A stretch of DNA of 64,000 nucleotides, taken from Gemmatimonas phototrophica. Lineage in GTDB: Bacteria > Gemmatimonadota > Gemmatimonadetes > Gemmatimonadales > Gemmatimonadaceae. Positions 33,252 to 41,231 of the stretch are shown here, in pieces. Every line of letters starts with the position of its first letter. The first letter of the stretch is position 1. The DNA lies in assembly GCF_000695095.2 (NCBI RefSeq), contig NZ_CP011454.1, positions 558,001-622,000 on the forward strand. Reading direction: 5' to 3'. Under the pieces are notes generated by a model. It saw only the letters and a list, made by a program, of their open reading frames with translations, was not told where the DNA came from and ran no database searches. Made by a program: the position numbers and the translations under genes.

Positions 33252-33743
33252 ATGCCGAATGTGAATTTCGAGACGTTGCCCAATGCGGCGCGTCTGTGGG
33301 TCTTCGCTGCGGCGGCTCCGGTAACCGGAGCCGCCGCAATCGCGTTGCACGCCATGGTGGACGAGCACCTGCGCAACTGGCGCGCGCACGGGGCACCACT
33401 GGTGTGCGCGCGCGACTGGCGTGACGATCGTTTTCTGGCCGTCGCGGTGGACGAGGCGGCTACCGGTGCCTCTGGCTGTTCCATTGACGCGCTCTTTCAC
33501 GCGCTGCGTGACATTGAAGCGCAGGTGGGTAGCTCGCTGGTGGCGAGCGGACAGCTCTACTGGCGCGATGCCGCGGGCGTGGTGCAGGTGAGCGACCGGC
33601 CTTCGTTTCGAGCGCTCGCGTCGGCTGGTGGTGTGACCGTGCAAACACCGGTCTTCGATACCACCGTCACCACGGTTGGTGCGTGGCGTTCTGCTTTTGA
33701 AAAGCCGGCAGCCGACAGCTGGCACGCGCGGTTCATGCCATAA
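33252..33743 (+). CDS. conserved protein of unknown function with ASGCSID motif
   Basis: A 163-residue soluble protein. It carries the pattern ARLWVFAAAAPV ... NWRAHGAPLVCA ... FLAVAVDEAATGASGCSIDALFHALRDIE, which I recall from a family widespread in Bacteroidota and sometimes mislabelled as an ABC transporter ATPase, although no Walker motif is present. The conserved Cys in ASGCSID invites a redox or thiol role, but nothing is known. It follows the SPFH gene by 9 bases and so completes a three-gene cassette. Confidence 0.75.
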   Translation: MPNVNFETLPNAARLWVFAAAAPVTGAAAIALHAMVDEHLRNWRAHGAPLVCARDWRDDRFLAVAVDEAATGASGCSIDALFHALRDIEAQVGSSLVASGQLYWRDAAGVVQVSDRPSFRALASAGGVTVQTPVFDTTVTTVGAWRSAFEKPAADSWHARFMP

Positions 33744-33761
33744 GCGGTCCTCATTCACTCA

Positions 33762-33840
33762 TCACCTCCCCACCTCTCCACCACCTCCGGTCGGGCCCGT
33801 ACCGGATCGACGGAGGTGGGGAGCTCAAGAGGTGAAGAGA
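33762..33840. repeat. GC-rich palindromic repeat element, copy A
   Basis: The core CCACCTCC (33781-33788) pairs with GGAGGTGG (33812-33819) around GGTCGGGCCCGTACCGGAT. Outer arms TCACCTC (33762-33768) and GAGGTGA (about 33829-33835) also pair. A second copy with the same layout and closely related sequence lies at 54412-54602. It fills the gap between convergent genes and may act as a terminator or mRNA end protector. Confidence 0.65.
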
Positions 33841-33846
33841 AACCAG

Positions 33847-34926
33847 CTACCGCAGCCAATCGTCGAGATGCGCCGCCACGAAGTCATCATCGACGAGTTC
33901 CGGATACAGCGCTGGCAAACGCGCCAGCATCTCACTTTGCCCCGGTGACAAGCGCTCGTGCGTGTCGAACGTCCACGTGCCGCGCACCAGCCCCTGGCGG
34001 CGGAGCACCTCGAGAATGCCCGGCAGGCACCCCGTGTAACTGTTGGCGGCATCAAAGATCACCGCGTTCGCCATGGTGAGTGCCGCGCCGCGTGTGAGCC
34101 ATTCGCGCGGCATGACCTCACTGCCACTGGCGCGCCACGCCTGAATCTCCTGTAGCATCTGCACGGCACGTGAGGTCCACACCGCCCACTGTCCGAGCAG
34201 TCCACCAACAAAATGTCGCGTGTACGCCCGTCCACCGCTGGTGACCGGAATATCCGTCACCAGATCGGGCACAATGGCATCGTCGTTGCCAGTGTACAGG
34301 GCAATGTCATCGCGCCCTGCATCGGCCAGCGCGCGCACCACCTCCAGCGTGGCGTAGCGATCGAACGGCGCCACCTTGATGGCCACCACGTTGGATATCT
34401 CGGCGAACTCGCGCCAGAACCGGTAGCTCAAGCGGCGGCCGCCCACCGCGGGTTGCAGATAGAAGCCAAAGAGCGGAATGGCGTCGGCCACCCGACGGCA
34501 GTGCGCCAGAATGGCGTCGTCGGTGGCGTCACGCCATGCCCCCAACGACAGCAGCCCGCAGTGGTATCCCAGTGCCAGCGCCACCTGCGCTTCGCGCAGT
34601 GCCTGGGCGGTATCCCCAATGAGCCCCGCGATGCGTACGAACGGACGCGACTGCTCGCCCAACGCGTCGTTGGCCGTGTGCGCCGCCAACTCCAACACGG
34701 GGCGGTAGAGCCCGATCTTGGCATCGTGAATGGGGAAGCCGGTGGTGTGGACGCCCACCGCCACGCCCCCCGCACCAGCCGCCACGTAATAGCGAGTGAG
34801 TGCGCGCTGATGCATCTCGTCCATGTCGCGCGACGGCGTCAGGGCCAGCGGATGCGCCGGAATGACCAGCCCACCCTGCAACGCCGCTCGCACGTTGAAG
34901 GGCGCAGGCGCGTCAATAGGTGCCAT
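33847..34926 (-). CDS. DapA/dihydrodipicolinate synthase-family aldolase or lyase
   Basis: A 359-residue TIM-barrel protein of the DHDPS/N-acetylneuraminate lyase superfamily. The Schiff-base Lys is in NVVAIKVAPFDRY, and the earlier segment YYVAAGAGGVAVGVHTTGFP corresponds to the GTTGE loop. At 359 residues it is longer than DapA (about 290), with a C-terminal extension, so it is probably not lysine-pathway DapA but a lyase acting on a sugar-derived 2-keto acid. It overlaps the upstream epimerase gene by 14 bases, and the two likely form one catabolic unit. Confidence 0.8.
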   Translation of the reverse strand: MAPIDAPAPFNVRAALQGGLVIPAHPLALTPSRDMDEMHQRALTRYYVAAGAGGVAVGVHTTGFPIHDAKIGLYRPVLELAAHTANDALGEQSRPFVRIAGLIGDTAQALREAQVALALGYHCGLLSLGAWRDATDDAILAHCRRVADAIPLFGFYLQPAVGGRRLSYRFWREFAEISNVVAIKVAPFDRYATLEVVRALADAGRDDIALYTGNDDAIVPDLVTDIPVTSGGRAYTRHFVGGLLGQWAVWTSRAVQMLQEIQAWRASGSEVMPREWLTRGAALTMANAVIFDAANSYTGCLPGILEVLRRQGLVRGTWTFDTHERLSPGQSEMLARLPALYPELVDDDFVAAHLDDWLR

Positions 34927-35944
34927 CGCGCACCTCGAATTTCGTGGGCTTGTTCAACAGTTTACCATTGCTGCGAATCCAGGCCACCGCCCACGCGCAC
35001 AGCGTATCCAGCGGCAAGGGGGTGAAGGGGAGCATTTCCTCCAGACGATCCACATTGCCCACCAGCGCGTGGTCTGATTCGCTCCCCGTGAACACCGGCG
35101 ACACGCCGGCATGTGTCGCCAGCCGTTCGGCCACGTCACGCACCCGCACCATGGGGCCGGTGATGTTGAGCGCCAGCGCCGGGGCATTGGCCACCAGCAA
35201 CGCACGCAGCGCCAGACGGTTGGCATCGCCCTGCCAGATGGTGTTCACCCAGCCGGTGGTGAGATCGATGGGTTGCCGCTGCAGTACCTTGAGCGCCAGT
35301 TCCGTGATCACGCCGTAGCGCAGATCACACGCGTAGAACAGCCGAAAGAGCAGCAGCGGTGACGCACTGCGGCGCATGATGCTTTCAAAGACGCGCTCGC
35401 GCCCCACACAGCTGGCGGCGTACTCCCCATCCGGCAGCAGCGCATCGCCCTCCTGCGAGCCCCCATGGGCGACAGCGCTGGGGCCATACACGTTTCCCGT
35501 GGAGAAGCAGACCAACCGCGACCCCGCGTACCGTTCGGCGGCGTGCACACTCGCCACCACATTCTGGGTCCACGTGCCCACCGGATCGCCGGCGGTGCCG
35601 AACTTCTGTCCCGCCATCCAGATCACGTTGGCGGCGTCGGGGAGCCCCTCCACCGCCCGCGGGTCGGAGAGGTCGGCGCGGTGCACTTCGACGCCCGCCG
35701 TTTCGAGGCCATCGGCCACCGCGCGGTCGCTGAAGCGCGATACCGCAATCACTCGGCGCGAGCGGTCGGCAATCGCGCGCCGCGCCAGACGCGCGAGCGA
35801 CGGTCCCATCTTGCCGCCGGCTCCAAGGATCAGCACGTCGCCACTGAGCGACTCGAGGGCGTGCACCGTTTCCTCGTCGGGCGCCGCGAGTCGCGCTTCG
35901 AGCGAGGGCTCAGAGGTGGGCGCGCTGTCGAGTGGGCTGGCCAT
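34913..35944 (-). CDS. NAD-dependent epimerase/dehydratase family protein
   Basis: About 343 residues, an extended short-chain dehydrogenase. After an N-terminal extension of about 35 residues the NAD-binding loop is DVLILGAGGKMGPSLARLARRA. The later VIWMAGQKFGT and LVCFSTGNVYGPSAV match the family, although the usual Tyr-x3-Lys is altered: after YGP the region reads EYAASCVGRERVFES. Loss of the Lys would be unusual and may mean a changed activity. ATG 35944 was chosen. It is upstream of, and overlaps, the DapA-like gene. Confidence 0.75.
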   Translation of the reverse strand: MASPLDSAPTSEPSLEARLAAPDEETVHALESLSGDVLILGAGGKMGPSLARLARRAIADRSRRVIAVSRFSDRAVADGLETAGVEVHRADLSDPRAVEGLPDAANVIWMAGQKFGTAGDPVGTWTQNVVASVHAAERYAGSRLVCFSTGNVYGPSAVAHGGSQEGDALLPDGEYAASCVGRERVFESIMRRSASPLLLFRLFYACDLRYGVITELALKVLQRQPIDLTTGWVNTIWQGDANRLALRALLVANAPALALNITGPMVRVRDVAERLATHAGVSPVFTGSESDHALVGNVDRLEEMLPFTPLPLDTLCAWAVAWIRSNGKLLNKPTKFEVRDGTY

Positions 35945-36000
35945 GGGAGTCTCGTGTGAGTCGGTGGCAGCGCGCCTGAGCGCCAAGTGCGCTGTTGCCG

Positions 36001-36780
36001 CTATACGGCGACGGCAGTCTCGGCGGGCACCGGCGGCATCGGGATCCCCAGTTCCGCCGCCAGCGCGCGACGGCCCGCGTCAATACGCTCACGGGCCATG
36101 AGCTTGAGGCGGCCAACGTCGTCGAGCGTCATGCCGGTGGTGTCGATGGGCTCGAGTACCTGCGCCAATGCGCGGGCCCGCAAAAAGCGGAAGGTCCCCT
36201 TGGCCATGGCGTTCCGCGTGCCAGCCACGGCAATAGGGAGAATGGGCACCCCACTTTCAATTGCCAGGCGGAACGCGCCGTCCTTGAAGGGGAGCATCTC
36301 CTGCGTCTTGGAGCGGGTGCCTTCCGGGAAGATCATCACGCTCACTTTCTTGGCCAGCCGATCCCGACACTGCGCGATGGCGTCCAGCGTGGAGTCACGG
36401 TTGCCGCGCACCAGCTTGATGTCACCGGCCATCTGCATCATCCAGCCCATGCAGGGGATCTTGAACATGGTGTCCTTGCTCAGCCACTTCATTTCCCACG
36501 GAAAGCAGCTGATGAGAAAGACATCGGCGTACGACTCGTGGTTGGCCACCACCACGTACGGACGACGCGGGTCGGCGAGCGACCCGCGCACCCGAAACGA
36601 CCAGAGCCCGTTCAGGCGCATGGCCGTCACCCCCACCAGCCGGAACATGCGGCCGGCGGCGTAGCGCCCTTTGTCAAACGGGGCGGTGAACAGAAAAATG
36701 ACACCCACGACGGGCGTCCCCAGCATCACCACCAGCACCGTTTCGGTCCACGCCCACCAGTTCAGCATCGTGCCCATCAT
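36001..36780 (-). CDS. 1-acyl-sn-glycerol-3-phosphate acyltransferase (PlsC-like)
   Basis: A 259-residue membrane acyltransferase of phospholipid synthesis. An N-terminal hydrophobic helix (TVLVVMLGTPVVGVIFLF) precedes the HxxxxD box in YVVVANHESYADVFLIS, the second motif in MFPEG-type VMIFPEGTRSK, and GVPILPIAVAGT. These are the four standard PlsC blocks. ATG 36780 is supported by AAGGA about 7 bases upstream. It follows the sufE-like gene by 11 bases in the same direction. Confidence 0.92.
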   Translation of the reverse strand: MMGTMLNWWAWTETVLVVMLGTPVVGVIFLFTAPFDKGRYAAGRMFRLVGVTAMRLNGLWSFRVRGSLADPRRPYVVVANHESYADVFLISCFPWEMKWLSKDTMFKIPCMGWMMQMAGDIKLVRGNRDSTLDAIAQCRDRLAKKVSVMIFPEGTRSKTQEMLPFKDGAFRLAIESGVPILPIAVAGTRNAMAKGTFRFLRARALAQVLEPIDTTGMTLDDVGRLKLMARERIDAGRRALAAELGIPMPPVPAETAVAV

Positions 36781-36791
36781 CAGAATCCTTA

Positions 36792-37235
36792 TCAGGCCGA
36801 AGTAGCGGCAGCATAGCGCTTGAGACGCGCCACCATAGCGGCAAGTCCGCTTTCGCGAGCGCCGAGTCCAATGTCCTGCATGAGCAGCCGCACGAAATCG
36901 CCCGGCAGGGCCAGGGTTGTCGCGGGCGGCTGATCGTTGACGGCCGCAAAGGTGATGGCCAGCACGGCCGCCACGGTGGGCGACTGCCGGGCGTTCACGT
37001 CGGCGTAGAAGTGCATCGTGCCGTCGGCCTTCCACTCGGGGAAAATATCCACCCGGGTCTGGCACTCCGGCACCGTAAAGTCGGCGCGGTCGAGGGCGGC
37101 AAACCGCTCCGGGAGCGGCTCCAGCTTCTTCGACCAGGATAGCAGCGCCTGCATCTTGTCTTCCCGCTCCAGCATCCGGAACTGCTTGAGGGTGCGGGCA
37201 AGAGAAGGGGGCAGGGTATCGGGAGCATCGGACAT
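36792..37235 (-). CDS. sufE: SufE-family cysteine desulfurase partner
   Basis: A 147-residue SufE-like protein that accepts sulfur from SufS for Fe-S cluster assembly. The acceptor Cys is in DRADFTVPECQTRVDIFPEW, the position of the conserved Cys of SufE. The C-terminal region (AVLAITFAAVNDQPPATTLALPGDFVRLLMQDIGLGARESGLAAMVARLK) matches the family. Suf or Isc genes are not adjacent, so its desulfurase must be elsewhere. Confidence 0.85.
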   Translation of the reverse strand: MSDAPDTLPPSLARTLKQFRMLEREDKMQALLSWSKKLEPLPERFAALDRADFTVPECQTRVDIFPEWKADGTMHFYADVNARQSPTVAAVLAITFAAVNDQPPATTLALPGDFVRLLMQDIGLGARESGLAAMVARLKRYAAATSA

Positions 37236-37270
37236 GGCTCAAAAGTAGCCTATCCGCGCGCGCCCGTGAC

Positions 37271-37312
37271 CCTGCCCCCTGCTGCCTGCTGCCTGCTTCC
37301 TGCTCCCTGTGC
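37271..37312. repeat. degenerate 7-base tandem repeat
   Basis: Six consecutive units: CCTGCCC, CCTGCTG, CCTGCTG, CCTGCTT, CCTGCTC, CCTGTGC. The array lies between sufE and the copper amine oxidase stop. Short tandem repeats of this kind can vary in copy number between strains. Confidence 0.8.
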
Positions 37313-37320
37313 CGGTCGCC

Positions 37321-39387
37321 TTACCGTGGCAGGTCGATGGACGGACTCCGGCCAAAGAAGCCCACCGGCTTGATGGCAAAGCTGTGCCAGGCCACCGGCA
37401 TCACTGGCCAGTCTTCCGGCCGTGGGACGTGGTGGAAGCCGAGGGTGAGCCACGTGACGACGTCGGTATTGGCAATCGCCCGGTTGGCCGACGTCCAGCG
37501 GGTCAATCCATCGCCGGCGACGCTGTTGGTGGGGTAGTCACCGCTGGCGTACAGTTCGGCCGGTGCATACGGCGTGGTCCACAGCGTGTGATCCACAAAG
37601 CCCGCGCGTTTGCGCATGTAGTCGTCGGGGGACATGAGCGACATGGCGCCATGCCCTTCGATTTCGTAGCCCACTGGCCAGCCGAACGGATTCATGACCG
37701 CCGGGTTCACAATGCGCCACACTTCCGGCGCGTTCATGGCCGACATGCGCATACCGTCCTTTTCGGTCTGGGCGGTGAGCGTGTTCACCGTCCAGATGCT
37801 GCGCCGCGGATTGTCCTTGGGCAGCGTGGTGGTTTGCAGTTTGTCGACCAGCAACGAGTTCTGCGTGCCGTCCACGTCCATGTCGAGGCGGAACGAGAAG
37901 AAGTGGCTGTGGTTCACACCGACGAGCTTGTTGGCAATGATGCGGCCGTAGTCGTTGTCCTTCGGTGTGCCCGAGGCGGCCTTCACCTGGTCCATGCCGG
38001 TGGCGCCAAGATTCACCGTGATGGAGCCATCCTGCTGCAGCACCCAGTCAAAGAGGTAATCGTAGTTGCCGGCGTTCATGTACATGCGCAGCACGAGGTC
38101 GGTGCGCGGGCGCGCTTCGTTCACCCCGCCGCCGGCGCGCGTGTGGCGCCAGGCCACGTCGCCGGTGTTGCGCTCAAAGAGACAAGCTGTGCGCTGGCGT
38201 TCACGCGGCGCGCCTTTTTCCGTGACGACGTAGCTGTGGAAATAGGTGGCGTAGCGTGGGCACTCCACCCCCGGCTCCAGTGAGCTGGCAATGCCGCCAA
38301 AGGCAAACGGATAGGTGCCGAGGTCGAAATAGCCCTGATAGTTCCACGGGTCGGCGGCGTCCATGTACGGTACGAACAGCTCCGACAGTGAGCCCTGATA
38401 CATGACTGAGCGTTCCTTGCCGCCATCAACATAGCGCACACGCGAGACCACCAGTCCGCGCCGCATGTCCATGCGGAAGTGGAACTTCCAGTTCTGCCAC
38501 TCCACTTCGTGGCCATTCAGCGTGTACGTGGCGCCCTTGGGTTGCACCATTTCCACGGGGTTCACCGGCGCACGGGTGGCGCCGATCTCTTCCGGGGAAT
38601 GTCCATCGGGAAGACCGCTGCGCGCCCCCCCAACATCCAGCACGCGCAAGACTTTTTCGTTGGTGAGATCGACCACGATCACCAGCCCATCAAACGATTC
38701 GCCATAGCCGGAGATGCGATTCCGATCGTCGCCGCACGACAAATGCAAGACCCGGGCGTTCCGCTCCTCGGGCAAATCGAAGTACCCGTTGTTGGCCGGA
38801 CTGCACCCCACGTGAGTGAAATCGGTGACGCCGCGCTTGCGCAGTGCTTCCTTCACCCGTGGGTCTTTCATGGCCAGCGCGTCCGCGGCGCGCGACTCCG
38901 GGCCACTGGTCATGTACTGCTTGCCGGGGAGCTGCGTCCACGAGACGACGTTCTTGCCGGTAATGTCCACCACGGCTTCGTACCCGAACTTGCCTTGCGT
39001 GAGGTGCACCAGCGCTTCACGCTTGAGTGGCTGTCCCGGTCGCCACGCCAGCACCTCGCTCTTCACCGGCTCCTTGAGCCCCTCGTACAGCAGTCGGAAG
39101 GTGGAGTCGAGCTTCCCGGACGACTGCAGGGCGTCATAAATGGCCCAGTGTTCACGCGCCGAAAGCTGGTCCAACGGATGCAGCGGGGTCTGGCCGTGCA
39201 GGGCGGCTCCTGCCGGTACGAGCATCCCGGCCACCGTGACCATGGCCGCTGTCGCCGATTGGCGAATGGAACGTGAACAGTACCGCACGTGGGATCTCCA
39301 GAGTTCAAGACGGGATGAAAGCACCGGGCGTGGCGAAGGTCGCGCCTCGTCACTGCCCGCGCAATCACTGCTTCGGGTGTGATTCAC
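37321..39387 (-). CDS. copper-containing primary-amine oxidase
   Basis: A 688-residue copper amine oxidase, which converts primary amines to aldehydes with release of ammonia and hydrogen peroxide. The topaquinone Tyr (Tyr442 in this numbering) is in MNAGNYDYLFDW. The catalytic-base Asp is in YFDLGTYPF, the copper His pair in VNHSHFFSFRLD, and the third His in VAWHSFAIKP. All active-site elements are present, so the enzyme should be functional. The N-terminus includes a hydrophobic stretch (SATAAMVTVAGMLVPAGAAL) that suggests export to the periplasm. The start is uncertain: GTG 39387 is the longest; a start nearer the signal peptide is likely. Confidence 0.93.
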   Translation of the reverse strand: MNHTRSSDCAGSDEARPSPRPVLSSRLELWRSHVRYCSRSIRQSATAAMVTVAGMLVPAGAALHGQTPLHPLDQLSAREHWAIYDALQSSGKLDSTFRLLYEGLKEPVKSEVLAWRPGQPLKREALVHLTQGKFGYEAVVDITGKNVVSWTQLPGKQYMTSGPESRAADALAMKDPRVKEALRKRGVTDFTHVGCSPANNGYFDLPEERNARVLHLSCGDDRNRISGYGESFDGLVIVVDLTNEKVLRVLDVGGARSGLPDGHSPEEIGATRAPVNPVEMVQPKGATYTLNGHEVEWQNWKFHFRMDMRRGLVVSRVRYVDGGKERSVMYQGSLSELFVPYMDAADPWNYQGYFDLGTYPFAFGGIASSLEPGVECPRYATYFHSYVVTEKGAPRERQRTACLFERNTGDVAWRHTRAGGGVNEARPRTDLVLRMYMNAGNYDYLFDWVLQQDGSITVNLGATGMDQVKAASGTPKDNDYGRIIANKLVGVNHSHFFSFRLDMDVDGTQNSLLVDKLQTTTLPKDNPRRSIWTVNTLTAQTEKDGMRMSAMNAPEVWRIVNPAVMNPFGWPVGYEIEGHGAMSLMSPDDYMRKRAGFVDHTLWTTPYAPAELYASGDYPTNSVAGDGLTRWTSANRAIANTDVVTWLTLGFHHVPRPEDWPVMPVAWHSFAIKPVGFFGRSPSIDLPR

Positions 39388-39427
39388 CGGGGCGCTTCCG
39401 CATTTGACGTCCTGTCATTCTGGGGCA

Positions 39428-40456
39428 ATGGTTCACAGACTGCCTGTTATTTCGATTTCATCCGGAGCCAAGTTGCCTCGCCACGTTGGGCCGAACGTTC
39501 TGCTGCTTTGTGCTGCCGGGGTCCTTGGGGCCTGCGGAAACGGAGAGGGTGCTGCCACTGCGGTGGGGACCCTCGAGATGATCGAGGTGGACGTTGGCCC
39601 GCTGCAGCCGGCGCGCGCGGTGCGTGTGCTGGTGCAGGAGGGGGATGTGGTGCGGGCCGGCGATACACTCGCCGTCTTCTCCACCCCGACGCTCACGGCC
39701 AGCGTGGCGCAGGCGGAGGCGCGAGCGGCGGCCGCGGACCAATCTTCCCAGGAGCTGTCGAGCGGTGCTCGGCCGGCGGAAATCGCCCGCGCGCAGAAGG
39801 AGCTGCAGGCGGTTGAGGCCGAGGCCACGCGAGCGGCGGCCGATCTGGCCCGGCTGGAGCCGCTCGCGGCCCGAGGAGACGTAAGTCGGGCGACGCTCGA
39901 CGCGGCGCGAGCAGCGGCTGGCGTGACGGCCAACCGTCGGGATGCCGCGCGCGAGGCGCTTCGGCTCGTGCGCGATGGGGCGCGGGTGGAACGCCGGGCG
40001 GCCGCGGCCGCGGAAGCGCGCGGGGCACAGGCCGCGGCCGATGGCTGGCGGGCCACGGCCAATGATCTGGTGCTCGTGTCGCCGGTGAACGGCGTGGTCT
40101 CCAGCCGCAATGTGGAGCCGGGCGAAGTGCTCTCGGCCGGGCAAAGTGCGGTCACAGTGGGACAGCCGGACCGGCCGTGGGCGCGCATTTATGTGTCGCA
40201 GTTCGTGTTGCCGCAGCTCAAGGCGGGGGACACGCTGTTGGCACGGCTCGATGGCGATACCACGGCCTATGCCGGGCGCATCACGGCCATTGCCTCCAAG
40301 GCGGAGTTCACGCCACGCGTGGCGCTTACCGAACAGGAGCGCGAGGATCTGCTCTTCGGGGTGAAGGTGGAGTTCACCGCCAACACCGAACGGCTGCGCG
40401 CCGGCTTGCCCGTGACGGTGACGCTGCCCTCGGTATCCCGTTCGTCACCGCGTTGA
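39428..40456 (+). CDS. HlyD-family membrane fusion lipoprotein of an ABC exporter
   Basis: About 342 residues. A lipoprotein signal peptide ends LLLCAAGVLGACGNG, with the lipobox Cys about 27 residues in. Then comes the biotinyl-lipoyl-like domain (VGPLQPARAVRVLVQEGDVVRAGDTLAVF), a long Ala-rich coiled coil (QAEARAAAADQSSQELSSG and more), and the second lipoyl half (DLVLVSPVNGVVSSRNVEPGEVLSAGQSAVTVGQPDRPWARIYV). It joins the inner-membrane exporter to an outer-membrane channel. The ABC ATPase gene starts one base after its stop. ATG 39428 is used; ATG 39404 is another option. Confidence 0.88.
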   Translation: MVHRLPVISISSGAKLPRHVGPNVLLLCAAGVLGACGNGEGAATAVGTLEMIEVDVGPLQPARAVRVLVQEGDVVRAGDTLAVFSTPTLTASVAQAEARAAAADQSSQELSSGARPAEIARAQKELQAVEAEATRAAADLARLEPLAARGDVSRATLDAARAAAGVTANRRDAAREALRLVRDGARVERRAAAAAEARGAQAAADGWRATANDLVLVSPVNGVVSSRNVEPGEVLSAGQSAVTVGQPDRPWARIYVSQFVLPQLKAGDTLLARLDGDTTAYAGRITAIASKAEFTPRVALTEQEREDLLFGVKVEFTANTERLRAGLPVTVTLPSVSRSSPR

Positions 40457-40457
40457 C

Positions 40458-41231
40458 GTGACAACAGGCGTGGGACCGACGACATCGGTGGTGCGGACAC
40501 AGGCACTGCACAAGCAATTCGGATCGCTGGTGGCGGTGCATTCGCTCGATTTGGAGATCCGGCGCGGCGAAGTGTTTGGCTTGCTCGGTCCGAACGGATC
40601 GGGAAAGACGACGACTATTCGCATGTTGTGCGGCCTGGTGCTTCCAACAAGTGGTACCGCTGAGGTGGCCGGTTTTGACATTACCACCGATGCGGAGAAA
40701 GTACGGCGGCGCATTGGCTACATGTCGCAGCGCTACGGTCTGTACGATGAGCTCACCGTGGCGGAGAATCTGCGGTTCTATGCCTCGGTGTACGGGCTGG
40801 TAGGGAAAGCGCGTGACGTGCGTCTGGCTGAACACGTGGAGTTGCTGGGGCTGGGGGAACGCTTGCGGCAACGGGCCGGCACACTAAGTGGCGGGTGGAA
40901 GCAGCGGTTGGCGCTGGCCTGTGCCACGGCGCATCACCCTGATCTGGTTTTCCTGGACGAACCCACGGCCGGTGTGGATCCGGCGGCGCGGCGTACGTTC
41001 TGGCAGACCATTTATGATCTGGCGCAAGCAGGCACCACGGTGCTGGTCACCACGCATTACATGGACGAAGCCGAGCGGTGCCAGCGGCTCGCCTTTCTGT
41101 CGCGCGGGCATCTCATTGGGCTGGGCACTCCCGCCGAAGTGGTGCAACAGTTCGGCGCCAAGACGGTTGAAGATGTGTTCGTGATGCTGCAGCAGCGCGA
41201 TGAGCAGGCCGCGCACGGAGGCGTGTCGTGA
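40458..41231 (+). CDS. ABC transporter ATP-binding protein
   Basis: A 257-residue ATPase: Walker A GLLGPNGSGKTTTIRML, signature GTLSGGWKQRLALACATAHHP (an SGGW variant of SGGQ), Walker B LVFLDEPTAGVDP, and the switch His in TTHYMDEAERC. It is of the drug-export (YbhF/DrrA) class, energising the ABC-2 permease that overlaps it by 4 bases. The start is GTG. Confidence 0.93.
   Translation: MTTGVGPTTSVVRTQALHKQFGSLVAVHSLDLEIRRGEVFGLLGPNGSGKTTTIRMLCGLVLPTSGTAEVAGFDITTDAEKVRRRIGYMSQRYGLYDELTVAENLRFYASVYGLVGKARDVRLAEHVELLGLGERLRQRAGTLSGGWKQRLALACATAHHPDLVFLDEPTAGVDPAARRTFWQTIYDLAQAGTTVLVTTHYMDEAERCQRLAFLSRGHLIGLGTPAEVVQQFGAKTVEDVFVMLQQRDEQAAHGGVS

Noticed and set aside
33252-33743. ABC transporter ATPase
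   Set aside because: Relatives are sometimes labelled so, but there is no Walker A, signature or Walker B motif.
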